From NCBI GenBank assembly GCA_045604405.1, contig JAZUNZ010000039.1, positions 1-51,901 of the forward strand: a stretch of DNA of 51,901 nucleotides, given 5' to 3'. Below the pieces are notes generated by a model. That model saw only the letters and a program-made list of their open reading frames with translations, ran no database searches and had not been told where the DNA came from. The translations under genes and the position numbers were made by a program. The number at the start of each line of letters is the position of its first letter. Positions within the stretch are counted from its first letter, which is position 1. Below, one piece after another: positions 15,129 through 24,656 of this stretch. This DNA comes from UMGS1649 sp045604405 (GTDB lineage: Bacteria; Bacillota; Clostridia; TANB77; CAG-465).

Positions 15129-16532
15129 ATGGTATTTAGTAGCGCAATTTTTTTGTTTGGTTTTTTGCCGCTTTTGTTAGGTTTATACTTTCTTGCAAAA
15201 GATAAATACAGGAATTATATTTTGCTTGCATTTAGCTTAATATTTTATGGCTTTGGCGGACCAAAACTTTTGATAATGATGATTACTGTTGTTATGATAG
15301 ACTATATTGCAGCAATGCTTGTAGATAAGTATAAAAGCAATAAGCTAAGAAGGCTCATATTGTTTATAACAGTTATTTTAAATGTTGGAACTTTATTCTA
15401 TTTTAAATATATGGGATTTACGGTAAGTGTTATAAATAGACTTGTATCTTTGAATATTCCAGTGCCAGAGATAGTTTTGCCAATAGGAATATCTTTTTAC
15501 ACATTCCAAGCAATGAGTTATGTTATAGATGTGTATAGGAGAGAGGTTAGAGGCGAGCATAATCCTTTTAATGTTTTACTTTATGTTAGCATGTTTCCGC
15601 AACTAGTAGCGGGACCAATAGTAAGATACAAAACAGTAGCAGAAGAAATAACAAAAAGAACTATTACAATAGCCGGTTTTGCTTTAGGATTAGAACGTTT
15701 TATATTTGGACTGGCAAAAAAGTTGATTATAGCAAACAATACAGGAAAACTTGCAGACGTTATATTTAGTACATCGGATCTTGCAACGCCACTAGCTTGG
15801 CTTGGGGCGGTAGCTTATGCACTGCAAATTTATTTTGATTTTTCTGCATATTCAGATATGGCAATAGGTCTAGGGAAAATATTTGGCTTTAATTTCGAAG
15901 AAAACTTTAATTATCCATACATTTCAAAATCTGTTACAGAATTTTGGAGAAGATGGCATATATCTTTATCCACATGGTTTAGAGATTATGTGTATATACC
16001 GCTTGGAGGAAATAGATTAGGTATAAAAAGGCAAATATTAAACTTATTTATAGTATGGAGCTTGACAGGAATTTGGCATGGTGCAGCTATAAATTTTCTT
16101 CTATGGGGGTTATATTACTTTGTATTTTTAGTATTAGAAAAATTTGTATTAAAGAATGTATTAGACAAACTTCCAAAATGGATAGACCATATATATACTT
16201 TATTTGTAATACTAATAGGCTGGGTGTTGTTTAGAGCAGAAGGCATGACAGAATGTATACGTATGCTTAAAGCATTGTTTATACCACACATGACAACAAC
16301 CACCTTGCAACAACTAGGTATCTATTTAGAAAGCTATGGCGTGTATCTTGGTTTAGGCTTAGTGCTTTCTATGCCAGTATTTCCTAAAATAAAAGAATTG
16401 TTACAAATTAAATTTAAAGAAAATCTAATAGTAAAAGCATTGTACTATATGTTTGTAATTGGAGTATTTGTACTTGGAATTATTTTCTTGTCTCAAGCTA
16501 CGTACAATCCATTTATATACTTTAGGTTTTAG
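15129..16532 (+). CDS. MBOAT-family O-acetyltransferase (AlgI/DltB-like)
   Basis: This 467-residue integral membrane protein has about ten hydrophobic helices. MBOAT proteins of the AlgI type pass acetyl groups across the membrane for O-acetylation of extracellular polysaccharide. The signature region is present: EFWRRWHISLSTWFRDYVYI and, 30 residues on, the catalytic His in TGIWHGAAINFLLWG. It begins with MVFSSAIFLFGFLPLLL, the usual N-terminus. A TTGCAA-17-TAAACT promoter lies just upstream. The next gene, 11 nt on, is the usual AlgJ/AlgX-type partner. The polymer acetylated is not evident. Confidence 0.93.
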   Translation: MVFSSAIFLFGFLPLLLGLYFLAKDKYRNYILLAFSLIFYGFGGPKLLIMMITVVMIDYIAAMLVDKYKSNKLRRLILFITVILNVGTLFYFKYMGFTVSVINRLVSLNIPVPEIVLPIGISFYTFQAMSYVIDVYRREVRGEHNPFNVLLYVSMFPQLVAGPIVRYKTVAEEITKRTITIAGFALGLERFIFGLAKKLIIANNTGKLADVIFSTSDLATPLAWLGAVAYALQIYFDFSAYSDMAIGLGKIFGFNFEENFNYPYISKSVTEFWRRWHISLSTWFRDYVYIPLGGNRLGIKRQILNLFIVWSLTGIWHGAAINFLLWGLYYFVFLVLEKFVLKNVLDKLPKWIDHIYTLFVILIGWVLFRAEGMTECIRMLKALFIPHMTTTTLQQLGIYLESYGVYLGLGLVLSMPVFPKIKELLQIKFKENLIVKALYYMFVIGVFVLGIIFLSQATYNPFIYFRF

Positions 16533-16543
16533 AGGTGAGACAT

Positions 16544-17710
16544 ATGAATAAAGAAAAAATAATACAAATATGTTTCTGTATAGCAGTTATACTTATTATT
16601 TCTATTATGGGAATACTTACCATTACAAATAACAAAACATTAAGCAAAAAAGAGGGAAGAATGCTTACAACATTTCCTAACATCACCATAGAAAATATTC
16701 TTAAGGATAACTTCTACACGGAATATACAAACGCTTTTGCGGATCAATTAGCTTTTAGAGAAGATTTAATAAAGTGGTATTATTTATTTAATCTTCAAAG
16801 ACATGTCGGTGATGTTATAAAGGGAAAGGAAAACCAGTTATTTTTATCTCCACTAATAATTGAAAATGAAGAAAGTTATACAAAAAAATTAGCCAATGTT
16901 ATAAAAAAACAAATGAATGATGTTGCAAAAGAAGTGGAGCAAGCCGGCTCAGAGTTTATATTTATTTCTATTCCAAGAAAAGACGTGTTAATGGATCAAT
17001 ATTTACCAGATACATATATAAAAGGCACAGAAGCATATTTAAAGCATGTAGGTATAGTAAAAGAAAATGTATCTAGTCAAGTAGAGGTAATAGATGCTTA
17101 TGAGATATTAAAAGGTAATGTACAAAAACCATACTACACAACAGACCATCATATGAATATACGAGGAGCATATGAAATATTCAAAAATATTGTACAAAGA
17201 GTAAATAATGATGGATATCATATAGAACTTGGTAGTTTGGAAGATGAGTTTGAAATAGGAGAGAGGGTTATAAACGGCTCATATAATAGAAAAATAGGAC
17301 AAAGTGTTAATGCTGGCGAAGAAGAACTAACGCTAACATATAGAAAAGCAAATTTAGAATATGATAGAATGGAAAATGGTGTTCTTACAACAATTCCTAT
17401 ATTTGGCAATGACAACACCTATGCGTCAGCCTATATGGGAGATGACTGTGCAGAGACCGTTGTTACAACAAATAACGATAATGCTCCTAACATTTTATAT
17501 GTTGGTTCATCGTATACAAATATATTAGAAGCTCTATCTGTATGTAAATTTAAAACAATGGTGTCAATAGACTACAGACACAATATAACAGGAATGAGTA
17601 TAGCAGATTATGTTGAAAAATATGATATAGATTACACAATATTTATTTGTGCACAGCAGACAGATTCTTTCGGAATATCTTCAATAAAAGAACATTTAGG
17701 ACTTAAATAA
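16544..17710 (+). CDS. AlgJ/AlgX-like (DHHW) acetyltransferase partner
   Basis: The ATG at 16544 is chosen because AGAGGTGAG lies 7 nt upstream, giving 388 residues. A single N-terminal membrane helix (about 7-25) anchors an extracytoplasmic SGNH-hydrolase-like domain. Family motifs are TFPN near the start, the FADQLAFREDLIKWYY segment, the catalytic YYTTDHHMNIRGAYE (DHH) and, near the end, LYVGSSYTNILE with the nucleophile Ser. Such proteins take acetyl from the MBOAT partner and put it on polysaccharide outside the cell. It forms a two-gene operon with the upstream gene. Confidence 0.9.
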   Translation: MNKEKIIQICFCIAVILIISIMGILTITNNKTLSKKEGRMLTTFPNITIENILKDNFYTEYTNAFADQLAFREDLIKWYYLFNLQRHVGDVIKGKENQLFLSPLIIENEESYTKKLANVIKKQMNDVAKEVEQAGSEFIFISIPRKDVLMDQYLPDTYIKGTEAYLKHVGIVKENVSSQVEVIDAYEILKGNVQKPYYTTDHHMNIRGAYEIFKNIVQRVNNDGYHIELGSLEDEFEIGERVINGSYNRKIGQSVNAGEEELTLTYRKANLEYDRMENGVLTTIPIFGNDNTYASAYMGDDCAETVVTTNNDNAPNILYVGSSYTNILEALSVCKFKTMVSIDYRHNITGMSIADYVEKYDIDYTIFICAQQTDSFGISSIKEHLGLK

Positions 17711-17765
17711 ATTATAGCCATCATAATACGTTTTTTTAATCATAAAATGTATTAGGGTGGTTTTT

Positions 17766-18245
17766 ATGACAATGAATGCTTTAAAACTAGCAAATAGTAA
17801 TCCTTATGCTATTGCATATTTAAAAGGAGATAAGGATAATCCGAAATTAAAAGGAACGATTGAATTTTTCCCGTGGGCTACTGGTAGTATAATCAAATTA
17901 GAAGTATTAGGACTTCCAACGGGGAATTTAAATAATTTTTTTGGATTCCATATACACGAAAAAGGAGTTTGTGAAGAAAACAAAAAATTTGAAACAGCTG
18001 GTTCGCATTTTGATATGAAGAATAATATGCATCCTAATCACACAGGAGACCTTCCAATGATATATTCTAATAATGGATATGCATTTATGTTGTATTATAC
18101 AAACAGATTTAAACCAGACGATATAATTGGAAAGGCTGTTATAATACATAGAATGACAGATGATATGCTTACTCAACCAGCAGGTAATTCTGGTGCCAGA
18201 ATCGCATGTGGAGTAGTAATAAAAAGAAGATGGCTGTTTGCATAA
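17766..18245 (+). CDS. Cu/Zn superoxide dismutase-like protein
   Basis: This 159-residue protein has all the metal ligands of Cu/Zn SOD: HIH in FGFHIHEKG, the bridging His in AGSHF, zinc ligands in HPNHTGDLP, the last copper His in AVIIHRMTDD, and the active-site Arg in GNSGARIACG. The Cys pair of the conserved disulfide (KGVC and RIAC) is also present. The ATG at 17766 follows AGGGTGG by 6 nt. No signal peptide is visible, unlike most bacterial SodC, so it appears cytosolic unless exported by another route. SOD activity is inferred; spore or coat-associated roles are possible. Confidence 0.85.
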   Translation: MTMNALKLANSNPYAIAYLKGDKDNPKLKGTIEFFPWATGSIIKLEVLGLPTGNLNNFFGFHIHEKGVCEENKKFETAGSHFDMKNNMHPNHTGDLPMIYSNNGYAFMLYYTNRFKPDDIIGKAVIIHRMTDDMLTQPAGNSGARIACGVVIKRRWLFA

Positions 18246-18256
18246 TAAAATATAAA

Positions 18257-18280
18257 ACGGAGATTTTTAATCTCCGTTAA
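18257..18280. terminator. Bidirectional terminator between the SOD-like and Rpn genes
   Basis: 10-bp stem AACGGAGATT/AATCTCCGTT between convergent genes, with T/A runs on both sides; it overlaps the last codons of the minus-strand gene. Confidence 0.7.
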
Positions 18281-19166
18281 TAGTTCCTTTTAAGGTTAAA
18301 AGTTCTTCTTTAGATAGACCAGTAGCTTTAATTATAATATCTAAATCCACATTTAGTGCTAACAATTCTTTTGCAGTTTTCTTAATACCCTGTTCGATGC
18401 CTTGTTCGATGCCTTGTTCAATGCCTTGCTCAACACCTTGCTTTAGTCCTTGCTGTATAGCAAAATCTAGTGCGGCTTGTTCATCTCTTATCGCTTTTTC
18501 TCTTAATTCTGCAATCCTTCTTAACTCATAGTCTCCGCTTACTTGTTTTAATTCTTCTGCCGCTTTTTTAATTTCTTTATTATTATCCATGATTTTAGCG
18601 ACCTCCTTGCTATTTGGATTATCCAAAAACATAATCCATTGACTGGTTTCGTCATCGTTTTTTCTTGAATATATTCTCTTTGCTTTTGGTATTTCTATTA
18701 TAACAAGTTCGAATTTGTCTGTCAATAATCTATTTCCTGTTACATTATCTCTCATTTGCCAGCGTATGTTTAAATCTTCTAAACCTTTTAATATTTCAGT
18801 TTCATAATCTATTATGACTATGCTTATTGTTTTATTTATTGTCTCATATTTGTTTCCACGAGATAATTGTCTGGCATATGTGTCGGAAAGATAGTATAGA
18901 AATCTTTCATTTTCGTAAGCATGTTGTTTTAGCTGAATTTCTACATTACAATTAGTTCCATCTTCAAATTCAACCCTTAAATCCATTACTCCTAATTTTT
19001 CATCAGCGGTTGCAATATCTAAATGTCTATCTAAATTTGATTTTATTTTTACCTTCTGACCTAGAATACAAGATAACATTGCCTCTAGTAGTGAGTTGTT
19101 TGCCCTTCTAAACAGAGCGTGAAATACGACATCTATTTTAGGACTTAATAACGTGTTATTTGTCAT
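18267..19166 (-). CDS. Rpn/PD-(D/E)XK nuclease transposase-family protein
   Basis: The start is placed at the ATG 5 nt after AAGGAGG, giving 299 residues; an upstream in-frame ATG overlaps that site. The family (recombination-promoting nucleases, PDDEXK_2) has a nuclease fold. Here LLSPKIDVVFHALF, the Asp in GVMDLRVEF, and the VEIQLKQ strand form the active site, followed by ERFLYYLSDTYARQL. Near the C-terminus a run of GVEQ/GIEQ repeats is coded by a 12-nt DNA repeat. Some family members act in phage defence or DNA recombination, and the repeats often vary in number. Role here is unknown. Confidence 0.85.
   Translation of the reverse strand: MTNNTLLSPKIDVVFHALFRRANNSLLEAMLSCILGQKVKIKSNLDRHLDIATADEKLGVMDLRVEFEDGTNCNVEIQLKQHAYENERFLYYLSDTYARQLSRGNKYETINKTISIVIIDYETEILKGLEDLNIRWQMRDNVTGNRLLTDKFELVIIEIPKAKRIYSRKNDDETSQWIMFLDNPNSKEVAKIMDNNKEIKKAAEELKQVSGDYELRRIAELREKAIRDEQAALDFAIQQGLKQGVEQGIEQGIEQGIEQGIKKTAKELLALNVDLDIIIKATGLSKEELLTLKGTINGD
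18385..18445 (-). repeat. 12-nt in-frame tandem repeat in the Rpn gene
   Basis: On the plus strand the unit is close to TTGTTCGATGCC, present about four to five times with small changes, coding for G(I/V)EQ repeats. Expansion or loss of units keeps the frame. Confidence 0.75.
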
Positions 19167-19477
19167 GATATCCTCCTTGAATGATAGCAATAGCTAAGGT
19201 ACCAAATAACTAATTTGCTACTAAATAAATTATATTTTGGGGAATTTAGATAAATATGAAAAAATATCTAAATAGAAATAAAAAATCTAGATTATTTTGA
19301 ATAAATTCACATAGAACCATGTGGTATATACAAAATAACATGCCAAATGTTAAAAGTCAAGAAAAATCGTACGACACACTTCGACACAAATTTGAGATTA
19401 GCCATATATTTTGTAAACATTCTCTTTATTTTTCATTTATTTAGTAGTATAATACATGTGTATTTGAAAGGGAATTT
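19167..19477. other. AT-rich divergent intergenic region
   Basis: No gene is seen in these 311 bases. They hold a 9-bp stem (19244-19252 with 19265-19273), a short CACAT/ATGTG hairpin near 19307-19322, and a TATAAT at 19448-19453 that is the likely -10 box of rsmD. The -35 is weak. Promoters for the two divergent genes must lie here. Confidence 0.4.
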
Positions 19478-20032
19478 ATGAGAATAATAGCAGGGAAATT
19501 TAGAGGCAGAAAACTGAATGAATTTAACGTGGAATCTACAAGACCCACACTAGATAGAATAAAAGAACCACTGTTTTCAATACTTATGCCATATATGGAA
19601 AACGCTCGTGTGCTGGATTTATTTAGCGGTACAGGAAATTTGGCTTTAGAAGCAATTTCAAGAGGGGCCTCTTTTGCTTGGACGAATGATATAAATAAGC
19701 AAGCATTAAAGGTTATAATTGGTAATGTTAGATTGACAGGAACAGATAATTGTGTTAAAATAACGGGGAAAGATTATGCAAAATGTTTGAAACAAATTCA
19801 TGAGGAAGGACAGAAGTTTGATATTATATTTTTAGACCCACCTTATTCATGTGATTATGAAGAAAAAGTATTAAAGTTAATAGTAGAGTATAATATTTTA
19901 GATAAAGACGGAATAATTGTACTTGAGAGCGACAAAAGAAAAGAGATAAAAGAAAATATACCCGGGCTAAACCTTAAAGATGAAAGAACATACGGAAGAG
20001 TAATTATTAGATTGTATAAGTTGGAGGAATAA
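19478..20032 (+). CDS. rsmD: 16S rRNA (guanine966-N2)-methyltransferase RsmD
   Basis: RsmD methylates G966 of 16S rRNA. The 184 residues open with MRIIAGKFRGRKL and RPTLDRIKEPLF, both family marks. The AdoMet site is LDLFSGTGNLALEAISRGA and the catalytic DPPY is near residue 120. The protein ends RVIIRLYK. GAAAGGGA serves as ribosome binding site. In many Firmicutes coaD follows; here a coiled-coil protein follows 2 nt later. Confidence 0.96.
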   Translation: MRIIAGKFRGRKLNEFNVESTRPTLDRIKEPLFSILMPYMENARVLDLFSGTGNLALEAISRGASFAWTNDINKQALKVIIGNVRLTGTDNCVKITGKDYAKCLKQIHEEGQKFDIIFLDPPYSCDYEEKVLKLIVEYNILDKDGIIVLESDKRKEIKENIPGLNLKDERTYGRVIIRLYKLEE

Positions 20033-20034
20033 GT

Positions 20035-20472
20035 ATGGAGATATTTACACTATTAGAAAATTTAGAAGAATTAATTGAATCTGGTACAAAAGTACCTTTA
20101 TCTTCAAAAGTAATGGTAGATAAGGAAGAAATAAGTGAAGTGCTAGAAGAAATTCGAATGAAATTGCCTGACGAATTAAAACAAGCAAAATGGGTTAAAG
20201 AAGAAAGACAAAGAATTATAATGGATGCGCAAAAAGAAGCTGATCAAATAGTAAAAGAAACTGAAACAAAAATAATTTCTTTAGTAGATGATCATGAAAT
20301 AACAAGACAAGCTTTAGCACAAAAAGAGGAGATAATTGAATCTGCAGATAAAGTTGCTCGTGAGATAACTACAGGTACTCGTGAGTATGCTGATGCTTTA
20401 CTTGAAAGATTAGAAGAAATATTAAAAGAAGCTTTAAATGTTGTTCATGACAACAGAAAAGAACTTAAATAA
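20035..20472 (+). CDS. Coiled-coil protein (DivIVA/V-ATPase subunit H-like)
   Basis: This 145-residue, charged protein is nearly all helix. After a short start (IFTLLENLEELIESGTKVPL) comes VMVDKEEISEVLEEIRMKLPDE and a long coiled coil rich in Glu, Lys and Ala. Similar proteins next to rsmD/coaD in Clostridia are often named ATPase or DivIVA-like, but no enzymatic motif is present. A scaffolding or envelope-associated role is possible. It is cotranscribed with rsmD and followed by a terminator. Confidence 0.6.
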   Translation: MEIFTLLENLEELIESGTKVPLSSKVMVDKEEISEVLEEIRMKLPDELKQAKWVKEERQRIIMDAQKEADQIVKETETKIISLVDDHEITRQALAQKEEIIESADKVAREITTGTREYADALLERLEEILKEALNVVHDNRKELK

Positions 20473-20480
20473 GGATGTTT

Positions 20481-20537
20481 GGCTGTAAGTAGGTATTAGT
20501 GTATATATTTGCTAATCGTGACTTACGGCCTTTTTTG
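20481..20537 (+). terminator. Terminator after the rsmD operon
   Basis: GGCTGTAAGT (20481-20490) pairs with ACTTACGGCC (20521-20530), allowing G-U pairs, followed by six T. The loop contains a smaller ATTAG/CTAAT stem. Confidence 0.7.
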
Positions 20538-20553
20538 AAAGAGGTTATATACA

Positions 20554-22968
20554 ATGGGAAGAAGAAAAGGAAGTAAAAATAAAAAAAGAAAAGGCACTAC
20601 AAGTGGCAATACCAATAATACATTTGTAGCAGAATTTATGGGGGGACTAACAGTTGTTTTAGGGTTAGCCCTCATTGTCGTATTTAAATTCGATAATATT
20701 GGTGTATTATCTACAGGCATAAATAATGTATTTACAGGACTTTTAGGTGAAATAAGGATGCTACTGCCAATAATATGTTTCTATGTAGGCGGTGCAGCAA
20801 TTTTATCTAGTAAAAAGATAAAAATACTTACAGAGTTACTTAAAGGTATTTTTGTAACTGTGCTTGTAGCGGCATGTGTATATGTTTTTGACTTTGCACG
20901 TTATGATTTGTGGACAAACCCAGGAGAATTTGTAGATGCAACATATAACGGAGCAATAATGGGAGAAAATATATCCGGAATACTTGGGGGTATTATCGCA
21001 AATATTACTTATCTTGCAGGAGATATATTATCTAAGATAATCCTTATAACAATTACATTGTTCTTTACACTTTATTTTATAAATCTTGGATTAAGAGATT
21101 TCTTTGCAATCATATATAACGTAATAGTTAGTATCGTAGAGTTTTTTGCAAATGTTTTTGTGACAGTATTTAGTACTGACGAAGAAAAAATTAAAAAGCG
21201 TGAATTAAAAATAAAAGAAAGAGAAAAAATAAAAAGAGAAAAAGAGATTGAAAAAATCCATAAACAAGATGAACAAAGAGCTAAAAATATTGAAAGAAAA
21301 TATGAAAACATTAAAGACGACGATGGTCAAATAAGAGTAGATTTAGCAAGTGATCAAGAGACAAAAGAACGTAAGGAAAAGTTAAAAGATCTTCAAGATG
21401 AGTTCTTTAAGAAGCAAAAAGACGTAGATGAAGAGAAAAATGTAAAACAAGTACTTCAACTTGATCACTCACAGCATGAAGAAGATAATGAAGATTATAA
21501 CTTCCCACCAGTAAGCCTATTGCAAGAACCAGCACCACAAGGAAAAGGTGCTACTAAAAAGCAATTAGATTCAATTGCAGATAAATTAGAAAAAACACTA
21601 TTAAGTTTTGGAGTAGAAGCAAAGGTTACAAATATAACTCGTGGCCCAACAGTTATTCGTTATGAACTAACTCCAGCGGTAGGTGTAAAAGTAAGTAAAA
21701 TAGTTAACCTTGCCGATGATATAGCTCTTAATTTAGCTGCAAAAAGCATAAGAATTGAAGCGCCAATACCTGGTAAAGGCACAGTGGGAATTGAAGTTCC
21801 AAATGATACTAAAGAGGCAGTATATATTAAAGATGTAATAGTATCTGAAAAATTTAAAAAAGCAGAGTCAAAACTTGCTTTTGCGCTTGGAAAAGATACA
21901 TCTGGCGATGTAACAATTGGAGATATTGCTAAAATGCCACACGTTTTAGTTGCGGGCGCAACAGGTTCTGGTAAGAGTGTATGCATAAATGCTATTCTTA
22001 CTTCCATACTATATAAAGCAAAACCTAGTGAGGTTAAATTAATATTAATAGATCCTAAAATGGTTGAACTTTCTGGATATAACGGAATACCGCATCTTTT
22101 AATTCCGGTTGTAACTGATCCTAAAAAAGCAGCAGGTGCTCTTGACTGGGCAGTAAATGAAATGGAATCTAGATATGCAAAATTTGCAGAATGCGGAGTA
22201 AAAGATATAAAAGGATATAACAAGGTAATGGAACGCGATGCTCAAGGCAAACGTCTACCACAGATTGTTATAGTAATAGATGAGCTTGCAGATCTTATGA
22301 TGGTTGCTGCAAACGATGTTGAAACAAGTATATGTAGAATAGCTCAAAAGGCAAGAGCGGCTGGAATGCACCTGGTAATTGCTACACAAAGACCATCTGT
22401 AGATGTAATTACTGGTGTAATTAAAGCAAACATACCATCAAGAATAGCATTTACAGTATCATCACAAATTGACTCTAGAACTATTTTAGATCAGTCTGGC
22501 GCAGAAACATTACTTGGTAAAGGGGACATGTTATACTTCCCAACTGGAGAGATGAAGCCACAAAGAATGCAAGGCGCGTTTGTCTCTGAATCAGAAGTTG
22601 AAAATATTGTGACGTTTATAAAAGGAAGTTCTGAAGCAAAATACAATGAAGATATAATAGAGCATATTGAAAAACAAGGTAAAGTAAATAAAGGCATGGA
22701 TGATGAAGAGGGAATGGAAGATGATGCAGACGCATTGCTTGATGCGGCAATAGAACTTGTAGTAGACATGGGGCAGGCTTCAGCATCAATGCTACAAAGA
22801 AGATTTAAAATAGGTTATTCAAGAGCAGGAAGAATTGTAGATCAAATGGAGGCAAGAGGAATAGTTTCAGGTTATGAGGGTTCTAAACCACGTCAAGTAT
22901 TAATTTCCAAGGAAGAATGGGAAGAACTTAAAATGGGACCTAGCATAAATTCAAATACAGAAGAATAA
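20554..22968 (+). CDS. ftsK: DNA translocase FtsK/SpoIIIE
   Basis: This 804-residue protein moves DNA through the division or sporulation septum. A basic start (MGRRKGSKNKKRKG) precedes four membrane helices (about 25-190), a long charged Lys/Glu linker (about 215-320), and the motor: the alpha domain with TRGPTVIRYEL, Walker A GATGSGKS near 469-476, Walker B VIVIDELADLMM, and RQKARAAGMH-like motif AQKARAAGMHLVIATQRP. The C-terminal winged-helix gamma domain (about 735-795) is present. As the organism sporulates it may act as SpoIIIE; sequence alone cannot separate the two. Confidence 0.96.
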   Translation: MGRRKGSKNKKRKGTTSGNTNNTFVAEFMGGLTVVLGLALIVVFKFDNIGVLSTGINNVFTGLLGEIRMLLPIICFYVGGAAILSSKKIKILTELLKGIFVTVLVAACVYVFDFARYDLWTNPGEFVDATYNGAIMGENISGILGGIIANITYLAGDILSKIILITITLFFTLYFINLGLRDFFAIIYNVIVSIVEFFANVFVTVFSTDEEKIKKRELKIKEREKIKREKEIEKIHKQDEQRAKNIERKYENIKDDDGQIRVDLASDQETKERKEKLKDLQDEFFKKQKDVDEEKNVKQVLQLDHSQHEEDNEDYNFPPVSLLQEPAPQGKGATKKQLDSIADKLEKTLLSFGVEAKVTNITRGPTVIRYELTPAVGVKVSKIVNLADDIALNLAAKSIRIEAPIPGKGTVGIEVPNDTKEAVYIKDVIVSEKFKKAESKLAFALGKDTSGDVTIGDIAKMPHVLVAGATGSGKSVCINAILTSILYKAKPSEVKLILIDPKMVELSGYNGIPHLLIPVVTDPKKAAGALDWAVNEMESRYAKFAECGVKDIKGYNKVMERDAQGKRLPQIVIVIDELADLMMVAANDVETSICRIAQKARAAGMHLVIATQRPSVDVITGVIKANIPSRIAFTVSSQIDSRTILDQSGAETLLGKGDMLYFPTGEMKPQRMQGAFVSESEVENIVTFIKGSSEAKYNEDIIEHIEKQGKVNKGMDDEEGMEDDADALLDAAIELVVDMGQASASMLQRRFKIGYSRAGRIVDQMEARGIVSGYEGSKPRQVLISKEEWEELKMGPSINSNTEE

Positions 22969-23007
22969 ATATTACTTAAATAAAATATTAACGTAAGGAG
23001 GAAACTA

Positions 23008-24654
23008 ATGAAAATAACATTTTTTGGAGCAGCAAGAGGTGTAACTGGTTCTTGCCATATGATAGAAGCGGCAGGGAAGAAATTTTTAGTAGACTGTGGG
23101 TTATACCAAGGAACTCTTACAGAACAGATACTAAACTACGAACCTTTTCCTTTTGACATAAATGATATAGATTTTGTAATACTTTCGCATGCACATATTG
23201 ACCATAGTGGAAGAATACCAAAACTGTTTGTAAATGGGTATAAAAATCCAGTATATGCAACACCTGCAACTCGTGATTTGTGTACGGTAATGCTACCAGA
23301 CAGTGGGCACATTCAAGAAAAAGAAATTGAATGGGTAAACAGAAAAAGAATGAGAGCGGGCAAAAAACCAGAGCCACCAATGTATACCGCAAAAGATGGC
23401 TTGGACAGTTGTAATATATTTGAACCTGTAGATTATGGAAAAATAAAAGTAATAGATGAAAATGTATCTTTTAAGTTTATTGATGCTGGTCATATGTTAG
23501 GTTCAGCCATAGTGGAAATTTGGATTAAAGAGGGAGATAAAACAGAAAAAATTGTATTTTCTGGCGATCTTGGAAATGAAGAAAATCCAATAATACGCAG
23601 TCCAGAGCAAGTAGAAGAAGCGGATTACTTAGTGCTTGAATCAACATATGGTGACAGGCTTCATGGTTCTATTGAAGATCAGTCAAAAGAGTTTATAGAA
23701 ATAATTCTAAACACAATAAAACGTGGAGGTAATGTTGTAATACCATCATTTGCAGTTGGTAGAACACAAGAAATATTATTTGAGCTTAATCAGTATGTAT
23801 CTAAAGATTTAGATAATGGAAAATATATTGAGGAGCTCGCAAATGTACCAGTAGTTGTAGATAGTCCTCTAGCAAAAAATGCAACAGAAATATTTGAGGA
23901 TAATTTTGATTGTTACAATGAAGAGGCATTAAGTTATCTTTTAACAGGAGATAATCCAATAGGATTTAGAAACTTAAGATTTACAGCATCTGCAGAGGAA
24001 TCAAAAGCAATCAACGAAGACCCTACCCCTAAGATTATAATATCTGCAAGTGGAATGTGTGAAGCAGGAAGAATAAAACACCATTTAAAACACAACTTGT
24101 GGAGACCAGAATCAACAATACTATTTGTTGGTTATCAAGCAGAAGGAACACTTGGTAGAAGAATTTTATCTGGTGAGAAGTCAGTGAAAATATTTGGCGA
24201 AGAAATTGGAGTGCATGCTGAAATAAGAAAATTAGACGCATTCTCTGGTCATGCAGACCAAAAGGGACTTTTAGATTTTGTAGATGGAATTACTAAAAAG
24301 CCAAAAAGAGTTTTTCTAGTACATGGAGAATATGAAGGGCAACAAGTTCTAGCACAGGTTATAAAAAGTAGGTTTGGAATAGATACAGTTATACCAGAAA
24401 GGCATGAAAAATATTATCTTGGTGATGAGAAATTTGAAAAAGCAAGTTATAATTTGCGTGCTACAAACCTAAGATTAGATATATATGAGATGCTTACATA
24501 TTTAAAACAAGATATGGATGGCGTTTCAAAATCTGTTAAATTTGATGTTAAACAGAACTTAACAGAGGAAGAATTATTCGAAATAAAGATTAGACTAGAA
24601 GGGTTAAGAGCTGAAATGAACAAGATAAAAAACAGAGAAAAGGTGGAAGAATAA
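23008..24654 (+). CDS. MBL-fold/beta-CASP RNA-processing-type hydrolase
   Basis: This 548-residue protein belongs to the metallo-beta-lactamase/beta-CASP group (COG1236), which includes RNA-cleaving enzymes. The metal motif is SHAHIDHSG at residues 61-69, with later ligands in DAGHMLGSA and FSGDLGNEENPI, and the beta-CASP region has PSFAVGRTQEILF, SASGMCEAGRIKHHL, and DAFSGHADQKGLLDF. It is longer than the classical family, with a C-terminal helical extension. Substrate unknown; RNA is likely. It starts after a strong AAGGAGG and is 2 nt before the next gene. Confidence 0.9.
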   Translation: MKITFFGAARGVTGSCHMIEAAGKKFLVDCGLYQGTLTEQILNYEPFPFDINDIDFVILSHAHIDHSGRIPKLFVNGYKNPVYATPATRDLCTVMLPDSGHIQEKEIEWVNRKRMRAGKKPEPPMYTAKDGLDSCNIFEPVDYGKIKVIDENVSFKFIDAGHMLGSAIVEIWIKEGDKTEKIVFSGDLGNEENPIIRSPEQVEEADYLVLESTYGDRLHGSIEDQSKEFIEIILNTIKRGGNVVIPSFAVGRTQEILFELNQYVSKDLDNGKYIEELANVPVVVDSPLAKNATEIFEDNFDCYNEEALSYLLTGDNPIGFRNLRFTASAEESKAINEDPTPKIIISASGMCEAGRIKHHLKHNLWRPESTILFVGYQAEGTLGRRILSGEKSVKIFGEEIGVHAEIRKLDAFSGHADQKGLLDFVDGITKKPKRVFLVHGEYEGQQVLAQVIKSRFGIDTVIPERHEKYYLGDEKFEKASYNLRATNLRLDIYEMLTYLKQDMDGVSKSVKFDVKQNLTEEELFEIKIRLEGLRAEMNKIKNREKVEE

Positions 24655-24656
24655 AA

